From the NCBI GenBank assembly GCA_039000515.1, contig JBCFYV010000012.1:34834562-34898561 (forward strand): a stretch of DNA of 64,000 nt. Reading direction: 5' to 3'. A program made the translations under genes and the position numbers. Within the stretch, counting starts at the first letter, position 1, and the number at the start of each line of letters is the position of its first letter. Source of the stretch: Timema cristinae (Eukaryota; Arthropoda; Insecta; Phasmatodea; Timematidae). Below are positions 11,935 through 23,823 of this stretch, piece after piece. Under the pieces are notes generated by a model, which worked only from the letters and a program-made list of their open reading frames with translations, did no database searches and was not told where the DNA came from.

Positions 11935-13478
11935 CAAACAACCCCTATCTAGACCGAGACCAAGTCTACTTGTCATCGATTAGGAAGTTGCTTGCTCACT
12001 CTCGCCCGCGTCTGATTACAGCGAGAAATACGCGCCACGCATGCATGATATTATATTATACGTAGACACGCACTGGTGGTCACGTGGTACAAGCCATCTG
12101 GCTGACAAACTACAGGACTTCAAAGACGTGGAGGGGGAAGTTCTCGTCCTGGTACTCTAGGGGGAAAAGGGAGGTGTTCTATACATAATTTTATCACTGT
12201 TTATTACCATAACATCTCCATGCTGATGCAGTTACACTTTCACTAAACTAATCTCATCCTCCCCCAAAATTAAATAGTAAGTATCTGTGTACCAATATTA
12301 ACCTGATGATAAGACGAAAATATTCTACAGTTCCGAGATTTTAACCTCAGCTAGAGGTGAAAACTTTCCGGTGGATGTTCAATCACCAAATTTCCAGACA
12401 ATTTTAAGGTGAATTTTGCACTGTGGCAGTTTGGAGCCTATTTGTAACGGTACTAGTTTAGTACGTTACAATAAAGCAACCCAACCCCACCTCATGTTAA
12501 CCTACAAGCATAAATTCTCTTTCGATTCATACTACCCACTCCGAAGAACGTCGACATTTACTTATACCTCCTGGAATAGAACTCTTCTATATTCTAGTTC
12601 CATGTAGTTTCAAGCTATATACAAACATCATTATACACTATCAACTCTCTTCTATATAAACTGTTCATGTAGTCACCCTCTGAATCTTCTGGCTAGCACA
12701 GCCTTCAAGCCTGGCCTATCTTCAACACGTCCTAATTCGACGAGTGGGGCAAATCTGCCGTGGTGTCTCAACAGCTGATGTTCCAGTTGCCCTGGTCACA
12801 AGTGTCTTATGGGTGATTACCGGGACAACATTCTAGACGTGGGCTTAGAATAACCTAGATATAATGAGTACTCGCAGTATGCCATTGTGGGGGTATAACG
12901 TCAGAGTCTACAATGTATTCTTATGGAGAAAATGGAATTTAAAAAATTAATAAAGTCCATTTGTACTATTAAATATATTATAAATCTACCATTTATGAAA
13001 TCAGAATAGCTTTAACTTCACAAAAAATAAGAGGAAAGTTTTGTAAAATTGTACAACTCTTAGTAATCTCTGATAAAATAATCATAAGCTTTGGCGGGAA
13101 TTCAAATTAAAGACACCTTAAAAACTAACGTTTAGGCAATATAAAGTGTATATTTATATTACCTAAACATGATCTATTATTAGATATATTATTTACTAAT
13201 ATAATATTAGTTTTATATATATAATATATTTAAATATATAACTATATGTTAACTATATATATATCTATATTTTATATATATATATATGATAGATATACCT
13301 ATATTTTGTGTGTAACATATATTTACTTATATTATGTATATAATATATATATCATATAATAAATATTTTATGATATGATTGTATTTATATTATATAATTT
13401 TTAATAACATTGATACCTTTTATTTTTTATTAAAACATTATTAAAAATAAGCACACTTGAAACATTATGAAAAAATAT
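11935..13478. other. Intronic stretch without gene
   Basis: No exon recognised on either strand. It includes a poorly preserved SINE-like patch near 12,200-12,320 and a very AT-rich region from about 13,195. Confidence 0.4.
13195..13400. repeat. AT-rich low-complexity region
   Basis: Runs of TA/ATAT such as 'tatatatatatatgata' with almost no G or C. Confidence 0.8.
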
Positions 13479-13716
13479 CTGCTTCGGTGGCCGCATGGTC
13501 TCAGGCATCTCTCTCGCTATAACAAGAATATCGATGACAAGAAGATTTGGGTTGAGTTAGAATCCTAGTTGGGTGTACAGAGGGTGGTTTTCCACTCCCT
13601 CCACGCAAATGTGAGTACACTTACTCTAAATTCATTTTTCTTCATCCCTAACTCATTGCCCTAATTAGTACATGTGTGTATAACCTTAACAGGTGGTAAG
13701 ATGTGGTGCTAAATAT
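13479..13716 (+). repeat. SINE family A copy, near complete
   Basis: Starts 'ctgcttcggtggccgcatgg', has a degenerate B box (gagttagaatcc), the full body, and ends 'gtaagatgtggtgctaaata'. Confidence 0.8.
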
Positions 13717-14884
13717 ATTTTTGCTTATTAATTAAATCAAAAGATTTATTATATTATTTTAGTCCACTCATTATTCACAGAGTAGCCCAACGTGACGTCA
13801 CCGGCTAGTTTGAATTTCTCCCACCTTTGTATCCCTTAGCAACAAGACGCTATATAATATGGTGGCAGTGAAGAGAACATTGACTATTGGATTCAGCACC
13901 ACCGAGGGTGGACTATGGATACTTGTATGGACTGTTAATATTTGAAATCGTCAGGAGACAATTATTCCTGAAAATGGACTCTACCAGGAAAGTTGTTAAA
14001 CTGTGTAAATCTTCGTTATTCTTATTTATATAATTATAGGCCATTTAAATTAGGACTCTAAATTTTTGACGTCAGAGATAGACTTGTAATTTTTGGTTGA
14101 AATATGAGTATTTCTATAGATAACTTTTTCTTTCAAAATCTCTTATTTTGGTGTCGCCTCTTGGGCGCTTACTTCTTTATTTCATTTGTAAATATCTTAT
14201 AATTGCTGTTCGTGCGCAACTAAGTTTTGTTGAGGTGCATTTAAATTTAATTTTAAATCATTTAAATTCATTCTTTTGTTTTCTAATATTTATGTAACGT
14301 AAATTTTGCTGTTTGTCTTAAATTTAACTTTAAATTTTGTAAAATCTTCTAAAATGAATATTAATTCTGTAACCATTGTTGGTTGTCATTTATGCCGCGA
14401 TTTTCTAAAATATTTTGATGATGCTGTTTCAAGCAGTCCAGCTAAAGATTCGACTTAGGGTCTGAAGCCGAACTCTTGCGTTTGTTTAAAATGTAATGTT
14501 TGTTGTTACATAACCGTTTCAGTTAATGTGTTTATTTTTGTATTTAAAAGCTCAAACACTTTCATAATAATAAGAGCTCATAAAGCTATTCATAGTTCAT
14601 AATTATGTGTAAAGAATATTACTTGTTTTCTTTTACTTTTTTAAAGTAAACATAGTCAATTTGACTCTGCCTGCTATTCTTTTGTTTCTCGTTGAAACTA
14701 TCTATTGCACAATGTTTTCCAACTACAGCTACAGGTTGACCAGGTTTGGGAATTCCTTGTGTTGTAAATTTACGGTCTGAGATCTAGTCTTTGTGTAGGC
14801 CTATATTACAATTAAGCTATTATGTCACCACTAGCTAACGTACTAGCATCAAAGTGTATAGTATCCAATCAAACCAGCCAGGAC
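13717..14884. other. Intronic stretch without gene
   Basis: No conserved reading frame or clear repeat. A moderately GC-richer patch at 13,780-13,870 contains TGACGTCA (13,793-13,800), a CRE-type palindrome, but there is no supporting promoter context. Confidence 0.35.
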
Positions 14885-15010
14885 ATCCCAACAACTTGTC
14901 ACCAGGCGTCATCAGACGCATCAAGATACACACATACTGGGAATAACTCCAGATATTGGGGTCAAACCCGGGCGTCCTAGCCTCCCTAACCACTCGGTCA
15001 AGGTGAGACG
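14885..15010 (-). repeat. tRNA-like SINE head, separate type
   Basis: On the minus strand it reads CCGAGTGGTTAGGGAGGC followed by a B-box-like GGGTTTGACCCC. The head resembles class II (Leu/Ser) tRNA but differs from family A, and no family A body follows. Confidence 0.45.
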
Positions 15011-15240
15011 GGCTAGGCTCCTTATCCCTCGCAGTGCCTATCGAACACGCGACCCGTGACGGCGCGATGTATCGATTTGTTGACTCCTAAGACGGAGGAA
15101 GGGGTGGCAGGCGGGGATGGGTGGTGTTTTCTTTATGTCTCAGGTGATTTGACGTACACTCTGTTTGAATGTATTGTTTTATAGATGCACGGTACTTTCT
15201 AAAGGTGCGCTTCAACAAATGAGCTGCCTTTGTTTATTTT

Positions 15241-15467
15241 TGCATCGCGTTTTACTACTTACTATCCGTTCGGGTTATACGCCTATGTACTAATTACGAC
15301 ACGAGTGGTTTAGGGATTAGAAAGGCTTAATTGAGAGGACGAGCGCCCGCATTTGCGTGTAATGAGAGTGGAAAACATTTAGGAAAACCACCCTATCTTC
15401 CCGTCTTCGGCAGTCTAGTCTAGCACGAGAGTAGCACATTAGCCCACGCGGCCATCGAAGCAGGTAG
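15241..15467 (-). repeat. SINE family A copy, near full length
   Basis: Starts with the reversed tail 'tactatccgttcgggttata' and ends with the reversed head 'cccacgcggccatcgaagca'. The B-box region is deleted or degraded (about 15,395). Confidence 0.75.
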
Positions 15468-15879
15468 TTGTATTTTTACTTTACATGTTACTAACAAATA
15501 ATTTTAAACATATTTAAATAAAGCGAGCCTACACATGAGTATAATACATCACTGTTTATAAAATGACCTTGAAATATATCATCCCGGTCTTTGATCCAAT
15601 AAATTACTACCGAGATGAAATATCTTCTTACGAAACGTGAGCCTTGGTATTATCTTTGCAGATTTGTTATAGTATTTTTTTTATAGGTAACTCTGTTTCC
15701 ATCATTATCGCAGTCAATTTTCCATATTTCATCATGACTAACAAATTATTCCAAGAAATGTTAAAATGGTACGTTGGCACTAATATAATACCGTGTGGCC
15801 TGGTTATATCATTAGTACCTAGCCTAGTAGTGGAAAGATTGGCCAGTACTAATGTACCGTTGACTGGGGCACGAGTATC
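15468..15879. other. No gene recognised
   Basis: AT-rich with short open frames on both strands that show no family signature. Their mutual overlap in antisense argues against coding. Confidence 0.4.
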
Positions 15880-16119
15880 GTGGAGACTTTCCATGTTCCG
15901 ATGAGATGAGGTGATGGTGATAGTGAATATGAGCGTTGAATGTATATACATTCAACGATATGAGTGTGGAACTAGTGGAAACACTTAAACCTTATCAACA
16001 AAACCATGGTGACCTTTGGGTTAATCCCCCTTTCAGGTAAAATACCCTAAGCTATGAATCGAAAACATGACCCCTAGGCTCTTGCCCAAGTGCACTGACC
16101 ACTACACCACGGGGCCGGT
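15880..16119 (-). repeat. SINE family D copy (Glu-tRNA-like head)
   Basis: The minus strand from 16,119 reads ACCGGCCCCGTGGTGTAGTG, then a B-box-like TTTTCGATTC. It resembles tRNA-Glu/Asp-type heads. Its 3' part contains a perfect 24-bp palindrome at 15,934-15,957. Confidence 0.55.
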
Positions 16120-16170
16120 TACGTTTGTATTGAAACAACCTGTTTCTAGTTGCTACTTTTATTTCCCCTG

Positions 16171-16366
16171 TACCCCACTACTCATCCTGAGATATCCACT
16201 TTTAATTAAACTATTGGGTTAGGGAGGAGTAAGGTAGAATTTAGAGGAAATGCAATAGGATTTTATTGGGAGAGTGAAAATCCATTTAATAAAAAAACAC
16301 CTCAGCAGGCCTACACCCTGCTGATACTCGAACTCCAAACCTCTTCACCATAGTTAATCTAGATGA
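16171..16366 (-). repeat. SINE family A copy, reversed
   Basis: The reversed body 'gtagaatttagaggaaatgc' and the reversed B box 'gatactcgaactcc' end at the insertion point of the hAT element. Confidence 0.55.
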
Positions 16367-16374
16367 GATGAGCT

Positions 16375-19300
16375 CAGGAGCGTCATTTCGGTTTTTACTT
16401 GGGGTGGGGGGAGGAGGGGGGGCAAGATCTTTTAGGAAATACCTTATAAATTATATCTTTGGCATACCCCCTTCCTATTCCTATGAAAGTCTGAAATGAA
16501 CTATTTTCCATACATTTCCTGTTTCCATAGATTTTTCTACTTGTTATCCTAGATATAAATAAATTACATGTATTTACTCGTTGTTAATATGATATAGGTG
16601 CAAAGAAATTAAAACACTGGCAATATATATAAAAATAAACATATTTTAATTTCAATTAACAAAGAATTGTAATTTTATTTACAGTAGGTAAAACTAATTA
16701 ATATAGCAAAGGGTAGCATCTTGGTTTAATTTTAGCAAAGTCATTAACTAGCTCATCAAGAGAATTTTTTTCAACCTCTTTCCGCTCCACAGCGAAAATC
16801 ATTAAAGAGGCAAGTCGATCATTGGAAGTTGTCTACCGAAGATAGTTCTTTACACTCTTTAAAACAGAAAGAAAAAACTTAGTTAGAGGCATTGGTGATC
16901 GCAATGCGTGAAACAAATTTAACAGAGAAATTACTTCTGAATATGCCACTAGAAGCTTCTGTAGTTTCTGTAAGTGTTCAATAGTAGAGGTTGATTTACT
17001 GATAAGTTGAAGAAAGTTTCTTGCCAGAGGAAGTTGCTTTTCCAACAAGTCAACATTTAGAAAAGTCTGATATTTATTTATTGGATGGTTTAACACTTCA
17101 CCATCCAAGAAAGTAACTTCTCCTCTTTTGAGCGCACGCGTTGCTTCCATAATCTCCGATTCTCCGAGAATTGGATAACTGTACCCAGTATATTAAAATT
17201 TATGGACTAAGTGTTTCTTTCAGTTTGTCCCACCGAAGTGAGGACTATGCTTTCTGGTATACGTGACGTCACAATACTTTTTCTTTTTGCCACAGCCCAT
17301 TCTATTTTGTTGTTGTTGGCCAGTGTTTTTGCCTTTTCCACTAATTCTTCAAACCATCGTGTAGGGAAACTAACCGCTATAAGCTCAAAATGGGTTGCTT
17401 CAGTTTTCTTTCAGCTTCCAAAAATAGCTGTTTGATATGAATCAGTAGATTGTTTGAAGGTAGAAAAAAGTATATATGTTTCCTCAACAACACCCAGCGA
17501 ATGCACTAACATTAAATTTAAACGGTGTGCATGGCAATAAAATACGAAGCATGAGGTGCCTGATCTTTCACCCTAATTTGGACCCCACTTGCCCAACCAC
17601 TCATTACTTGGCACATCATAACACTGTCCAACACAATATTTATTTTGCCAGTCATTGTTCTGAAGAAGGTAAGAGAGTGCATTTGTAATATTCTCTGCAC
17701 AGCAATTTTTTAGATGATGTAAACCTATTGCTCTCTCTTTCACTCTCCAATCTTCATAGTCAAAATATCTAATTATAATGGCCAACTGTTCCGTATTGAA
17801 AAAGTCTTTGTTTTCGTCAGCCATTATTGATTAGAACCCAGATTATTTTACTTTTTCAACAATATTTCTTACAATTCGAGAAGAAAACACGGATATCAAA
17901 TCATTCTGGTACTTTGGAGAGCTGTAATGTCCATATCGATAACTCATTCTATCTTTGAGTTTAGGATTGTCTTCACAGAGTGTTTCTAGCATTTCCAAAA
18001 AATTACCCTTTATACTAGGCCTTGTCGACCCAGAAAACTGACCACTTTTAGAAGTGTCTTCACGTGCCCTCAATTTTCTTCGATTTCGGATGTTCGTTCA
18101 CTATATAACAGAGATGCTACTGACATATGCGTTAACTTCGGATTTTTAACTCAGCCCAGGCAGTCATCGACATTTTGTGTCTTTCACTTTTTTCATGTTG
18201 CTGAAAAAGGGTCGAAGCATTCTTCCACTTCCTGAATCCTTTGTCGATAAACGTATGGTTCTCGAATGTTTCCCCTGAGCGAACTGTAGATTTTAAAGAG
18301 AAATGCCGACATGGGAAACAATACACCGCATCTTTGGCTTGTGAATATTCTATCCACTGGTGAACACTGTAATATTTAGCGAAAATCTTCTACTCTTGGT
18401 CTGAGGAAAATTTATGATCGGTTGAAAGGGCGATTCCAATGGTCCACTGATAAGTGGGTGAGTTGTTGCTAGAGGCTGAGACGTCTCTGTAGTGTTTGGC
18501 CTAAAATAAATAAAATATAGCTATACTCCTTTTTAAAAAAATGTACTTGCAACTTAAAAGTCATGTTTAAGTTTTTTAAAGTTAGAAAATAAAAGCTAGC
18601 GAATAATTTAACTGACTAATACCATACACGTTACTTTAAAATTTATTCGTTTTTGTTTCTTTATAAAATGGTAAAAAATTACTTGATAGGCTTACCTGCA
18701 CTTGGATCTGAAGAAGTAGATGGTTCTGGTGCCGAAAAGTTAAGGTCAGAGATAATATCCGACTGTTCTTTTTTAGTCCTTTTAAAAAAATCTGTGATAT
18801 TTTTATGATTCCTCTTAATTTTGAATGAGGGTTCTAAAACTTAGTAAACATTTAACTGAAAATCACTATACAATTAAACACTCATGATTGTAACGGTAAA
18901 GTGTTTCTTAAATGCACGACGTAACAAAAATGACTATAACTTAACAGCACAAGCTGACTTAGCACTGAGAAGATTTAATGACCACTGACTGATAATCCCG
19001 TGCTATGTGTCTAGAAAGATGGCGTCGTAGCTTGTGAGTCGTTGGCGGGAAAATGATATGATGTATCCACATTCTCATTGGTTGCCAGGCAAAGTCATTG
19101 CTTTAAGCACTTTTGCATTCCTAACAGAACAAGGTGCTGTTGGGTGATATGTTATTGCCTCAAGCAATTTCCCAAATTTTCTTTTGCGTTTCTAACAGCA
19201 CATTTAGCTACAACAAATCTTGTCTTTTATTTCTTAAGCATTTGTAAAAGTAAAATATTTTAGTGTTTAAAGTACAATTCTCACATTTTTTGTTTAGTAT

Positions 19301-19428
19301 TAAAAGTACAGTTCTTACATTTTTTTAAATAGTAAGACTCAATTATTAATTTTTATATTAAAAAAATTAATTCAGGGGGGGGACAATTTCCCTACCCTGC
19401 CCCCCCCCCCTCTAAATGACGCCCTTGT
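16375..19428 (-). mobile_element. hAT-family DNA transposon, 3.05 kb
   Basis: The ends are inverted: left CAGGAGCGTCATTT, right (reversed) CAAGGGCGTCATTT after trimming, each next to a long G or C run. An 8-bp target duplication, GATGAGCT (16,367-16,374) against CATGAGCT (19,429-19,436), matches 7 of 8 bases. Eight bases is the hAT hallmark. The interior carries a minus-strand hAT transposase remnant. Confidence 0.85.
16700..18780 (-). pseudogene. hAT transposase, ZMYM1-like, disrupted
   Basis: The minus-strand order follows the family. An acidic N-terminal exon (about 18,780-18,696) ends at the donor GCAG|GTAAGC. An acceptor TTTTAG lies at 18,501-18,502 (exon from 18,500). A TTF-type zinc finger follows (YCFPCRHFS, then FRKWKNASTLFQQHEKSERH, 18,326-18,140). 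A DUF4371-like RNase H region has FLEMLETL...SSPKYQNDL and MADE...TEQLAIIIRYFD (18,073-17,573). The motif CHAHRLNL is near 17,530 and a C-terminal dimerisation region has LLNLFHALRSPMP and SVLKSVKNYLR (17,150-16,830). Frameshifts and stops separate these blocks, for example at about 18,360 and 17,440. Such proteins cut and rejoin DNA at hAT ends in the nucleus. This copy cannot make a full protein. Confidence 0.85.
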
Positions 19429-19436
19429 CATGAGCT

Positions 19437-19654
19437 CGATGCTTTGCACTAGTCTTGTCTAATTTACCGGTCGCGGGGAAGCTTGGGTTTGAATCCTGGT
19501 AGAGGTGTTTTAGGGTGATATTTCATATAATACTATCCTTCCACGAAAATGCGACTACACTTCACATATATTCTACCTTCCTCATTCTTATTTCAATAGT
19601 ATATAATATATGAATATCCCGGATCGGATGGTAAGATGCGGTGCATAAATAATG
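19437..19654 (+). repeat. SINE family A copy, 5' incomplete
   Basis: B box 'gggtttgaatcctgg', body, and tail 'atggtaagatgcggtgcata'. With the reversed copy at 16,171-16,366 it forms a head-to-head pair split by the hAT element. Confidence 0.7.
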
Positions 19655-20190
19655 ACAAGTAACAAGTAACAGATATCCGGATCGCTGTAGGTAGTTTCTT
19701 GGTGTTTATTTCAATGTATGTTTTCCCACGGTGATCATGTGGGTGGGGAAACAAGTGGTTCAGTCCATTATTATTGCTGATGGCCACACTTTCTTACTTT
19801 GAGATTGTTGGAACACCGACAAATCTATTTCTTGTCGTTGTCTTGTATATCGAGTGAGAGAAGAAAGGGTCTGTTGCCTCTGAAGTGAAAGGCGAGTTTT
19901 ATTTTCCGATCACATAACAAGCTCTACAATATTTCTAACAAAAGGTGTGTTTTCTGTAAAGGTTTGTTTGTTTGTTTGACCTAGATGTGAAGTCGAGATT
20001 AGAGGGGTGGAAAGAGACCTCTATATAAGTTAGTCACACGTGTTGGGTCAAACACGTGTAGGTGTTGATTGCCAAAATATGGCGAAAGTTCGTGTTTTGG
20101 CGGAAAACATGGCTGGCAATACATTTCTGTTGAATTCGACAAATTGATATCATTACATTTATATTTATATTTATATATTATACTTATATT
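19655..20190. other. No gene; promoter-like words present
   Basis: Contains CTATATAAG (20,020-20,028) and, just beyond, an inverted repeat holding two CACGTG E-boxes (20,036-20,059). No coding exon follows on the plus strand, so this is reported only as sequence motifs. Confidence 0.3.
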
Positions 20191-20394
20191 TACTAATTAC
20201 ATTAATGTGCTAGGCACGAGAAAGGTTGAGTTTGATGGTAATGTACCAGCATTTACGCGAAGGAAGAGTGGAAAAACATTTAAGGAAAAACACCCTCAAT
20301 ACATCCGACCGGGATTCGAACACTAATATCACCCTCAGTGGCAGTCTATCTATTGTGAAGAGGACGCCTTAGACCAAGCGTCCACCGAGGTGGG
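20191..20394 (-). repeat. SINE family A copy, reversed
   Basis: The reversed B box 'gggattcgaac' near 20,311 is followed by the reversed head 'gccttagaccaagcgtccac'. The tail is lost on the left. Confidence 0.75.
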
Positions 20395-20710
20395 ATTTAA
20401 TTAGTCAAATGAGTGTCATTGATACATTTCTTTTGAAGTATATTCGTGTTGCAGCTCCATTATTATATTATGAGGTAGCTTCACTCTAATAAGTAGGTGT
20501 ACACTCCGTTTAAGATGAAAGCATACAGTGCTACCTTGAAGGGCTTCACTTTTACTATTAAATAGTCTTAATCATGGTGGAAACAAGAAAAGTAAGTTTG
20601 CTAGCTTTCAGGGTAAGCCAAGTGTACGATCAATACGAGGGTTATTAATTTACGACTTCTTTTAAATAGTAATTATGAGACAAAGAATAACTTTTGAAAA
20701 TACAATAGTG

Positions 20711-20846
20711 CGGAGAGAAGAAGGGTAAACCAGTAACTGTCACCCCCTTTTAACTCCACAGGATTGGAGATCTGACGTCCTCTTCAACAGGCAACCAAGC
20801 TTTATTACGAGTCAAGCACCTTAGACCCCTCGTCCACCAGTTTAGA
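20711..20846 (-). repeat. SINE family A fragment, reversed
   Basis: The reversed head 'caccttagacccctcgtcca' at its right end is clear; the body is eroded. Confidence 0.45.
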
Positions 20847-20880
20847 TAATTAATGTCTCAATTATCAATTAAAATTAACT

Positions 20881-21128
20881 ACTTCGGTGGACTGCATGGT
20901 CTAAGGCGGCACTCTTGCAATAGACTAAACCACCGATTATGGGTAGATAGGGGTTTGAATCCCGATCGGGTGTACTGCTAGTGGTTTTTCCTAAATGGTT
21001 TTCCATTCTCCCTCCACTTTAGTATGAGTACACCTAATTTAAAATCCAACCTTCATTCCTAATTTATTAGTGTAATTAGTATTCACGCGTTTAACCTAAA
21101 CATGCAGTGAGATAAACTAAATAAAATG
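20881..21128 (+). repeat. SINE family A copy, near complete
   Basis: Starts 'acttcggtggactgcatggt', B box 'ggtttgaatcccg', full body, and an altered tail 'aacatgcagtgagataaact'. One of the best 5' ends in the window. Confidence 0.82.
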
Positions 21129-21402
21129 AAATGCGTCTAGACATTTCAGAAGTTCAATGTTTACTTATTCAAATTATTATAGTTTATAGAAATAAACTTT
21201 GTGATTAATATAATGAATAGAAAACTGTTGTATTAATAATTTTTTCAATACTCAGTTTTACCTAAAATTATGGAAGACACTTACACTTAGAGAGACGGCA
21301 CTTGTGTGGTTGGCCGGTCAGACAAACCGTATTCCCATTAAATCATAAAAACTTAAGTTTTGTTAGACCTTAGATTAATTTGTTGATAATTTTCTATATT
21401 TT

Positions 21403-22980
21403 ACTTTCTCGCTATCTTACAGGTATAGAAAGTATTGGGATCATCAAAACAATCGAACTCAAGATTTTGACGAAGTTTGACGCTTCATGACCCCCCAAAT
21501 CCAAAAAAGTGTTTTTTTAATTTCCGTCTGTCTGTCTGTACCTCCAACTAGAGCCTAAACTATTTTACCGATCAGGCTGAAACTTGGTATCTAGGGTTTT
21601 CATAGGGTTGCCACGAGGAGTTTTTGGAATTGGATATCTAACCCTAACATTAAGGGTAGTTTACTGAAAGGCAAAAAGAGAAAAAGTCGATTTTCTCAAA
21701 ATTTGCTCCAAAGATTTTGATTAAATTTCATTTATATGCATTTATAAATATCCAAACAAAATGGCTTCCCTCAATATTTCGGCAAAATGACTTTCAGGGC
21801 TCCGGTCTGATGCGTAAGTTATATTTTTTATAATATCTCCTAAAATATTTGAGATATGAAATTACTTATCGTTATAAATATGTAGGTCTCTTTATAATAC
21901 AAATATTTTGTAAGAAGTATATTTTTATAAAACCAATAACTTTCAAGCTGTACGGAAATATATATATATATATAACTTTTAGAACACAAAAAGGTAAAAG
22001 ACTTGCTACTGCAAAAGAAAATCTAACCTGAAATGTTGATGAGTGTCGACGTCTCAAAACCCCCCTCGAACCCTAAAAAGTTGTCTTTGCAATGACGTCT
22101 GTCTGTGTGTCTGTTTAAACTTAAAATTAAGCGTACTTTAAGAAAGGGCGAAAAGAGAAAAAATCGATTTTCTCAAAATCGACTCTAACGATTTTGATTA
22201 AAATTCGTATCTAGGTGTTGATTAAGGTTATAAATAAACTGGCTATTTTCATTTTACCATGAAAATGAGTTTTAGGGTACTTTACAGAAGCAGGAACTTC
22301 CGTATCTCCACAACTATTTGAGATACTAAATAACTTATCATTGCAAAATTGTAGTACTATTAAAAATAAAAATAAACTTTTATATGAAATATATTTAATA
22401 AATCAAACAGTTTCTGAGATATTGGCAAATATATTAATACAATTTTGTGAGCTTTAGTTGTAAAGGTATACTTAAGTTTTAACGCAATAATTCTCCAATA
22501 CCCTAGAGTAATTAAATATAAGTAAGTCTCTAAAAGTTTATGTTGTTTTTCTTTATATCTCTTAGGAGAAATATTTGTTCAATAATGATATATATCCATT
22601 TTAGACTCAATAATCAATATTTAAATTTTTTATTGGTCAAAATTTATAAATGAGGAATTTAATAGCAATGCGATGGCATGAAGATTTGCAACGCCTAATA
22701 AAATGTCAACAATTTTAACAGGGAGTTGAAATTTTAATACAAAGTGTTGACCCTTGTGGACCCAACATTGATCTTTTTTTATCGGTCCAAACATACAAAT
22801 GAGGACATTAATTCTTTATAAACAAAATTATAAAATTTAAAACCGGGACTAAAAAAAAGTTTTGCGTAAGTATAATGTAATTAATTTATGCTTGAGTTTG
22901 CTAGTATATATTATTTCGTTTAACATATATTACAAGTTTTGAGTAAATATCTCCATTTTCAAATAATAGAGCGAGAAAGT
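21403..22980. mobile_element. Unclassified 1.6-kb repeat with 11-bp inverted ends
   Basis: ACTTTCTCGCT (21,403-21,413) is the inverse of AGCGAGAAAGT (22,970-22,980). Inside, a module with GTCTGTCTGT and 'tcgattttctcaaaat' occurs twice (about 21,470-21,740 and 22,060-22,215). No coding sequence. No target duplication is evident, and homology may continue into 'ccgtgcggagttccgtacc' on the right, so the limits are uncertain. Confidence 0.45.
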
Positions 22981-23713
22981 CCGTGCGGAGTTCCGTACCA
23001 TTTATTTGAGTTGTGGTTTTATCTCCATTTAAGTATAGATAAATTCAACCTATATTACAAATATGAATATTGAGTTTCAAACAAAAGAATAATACTTTGT
23101 CAACGTGTTAATATAACTAAAAAATCATATAGTTCTCCTGTAAAACTAAAACTACCCTAAGTTTTAGTTATTACTATGTGTTTCCATCACGAAATACTTA
23201 ATGTTTACGTAGCTTAAAAAACATGTGTGTGGGTGGGGGGGGGGGAGGGGAATAAGGTGTTGGGAGGGGGGGGGGAGGGTAAGTAAATATAACGTAAAAC
23301 ACGTGGGTAAAACATTAACTGATGAATTTGGGTTTATTGAAAACAAATTGTTCACAAAAATGGAACTTGTGTATTTAAGGCTTATTAGGCATCAAGTATT
23401 TTAAATCGAAGCTTACTAGGATTTACAACATTAAGAATAAGAAAAGGCTACGACCCTTTGTGTTCACAAAATATAGTGCATAGGATATCCGTACTCCATA
23501 AACAACAATGAGGTACTAATTCCATTTGAAGTCGATGACATAGTGATATTAATGAAACTATTTTATCATATTTGAAAATAATAATAATTGAAAGACCATT
23601 ATTTTAAAACTTCAAACCCCAATAAAGTTATCAAAATATCACTGTTAAGTGAAGAATGCATAAAACGAGAACAGATGTGTGAGACGAAGGAGTGATGCTA
23701 ACTTGAAACCAAC
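22981..23713. other. Intron downstream of the TMEM117 second exon
   Basis: AT-rich intron with one strongly G-rich block at 23,224-23,279. No exon seen. Confidence 0.4.
23224..23279 (+). repeat. G-rich tract (possible quadruplex)
   Basis: Two runs of ten or more G's (near 23,235 and 23,269) separated by 'aggggaataaggtgttggg'. The minus-strand transcript would carry the C-rich complement. Confidence 0.7.
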
Positions 23714-23823
23714 CTGATCGTCTCTGAACATCTTGAGTCTGAGTAACCTCCCACACAAATAGTCGTGGATGAGTAGCTTTCCCAGGATCATCCACACAAC
23801 ATCGCCAGCAGCCACATCAGGAC
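23714..23823 (-). CDS. TMEM117: TMEM117 orthologue, internal exon (second found)
   Basis: The minus-strand exon ends at the donor GATCAG|GTTGGT (GT at 23,713-23,712). The downstream part encodes GKLLIHDYLCGRLLRLKMF followed by RDDQ, matching vertebrate TMEM117 GKFLFHQ..FGQLLRLKMFREDH. Upstream it reads VLMWLLAML, matching VLLWLLAIL, giving a transmembrane helix and a basic cytosolic stretch. The 3' end is phase 0 and joins cleanly to GSWMTMF at 2861. The nearest acceptor is CCACAG (23,824-23,829), giving 110 nt. One C is missing at about 23,790 compared with most of the neighbouring repeat copies, which breaks the frame; with it the exon is 111 nt (37 codons). This may be a homopolymer error, or one of the other five acceptors upstream (23.89-24.20 kb) may be used instead. 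Confidence 0.82.
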
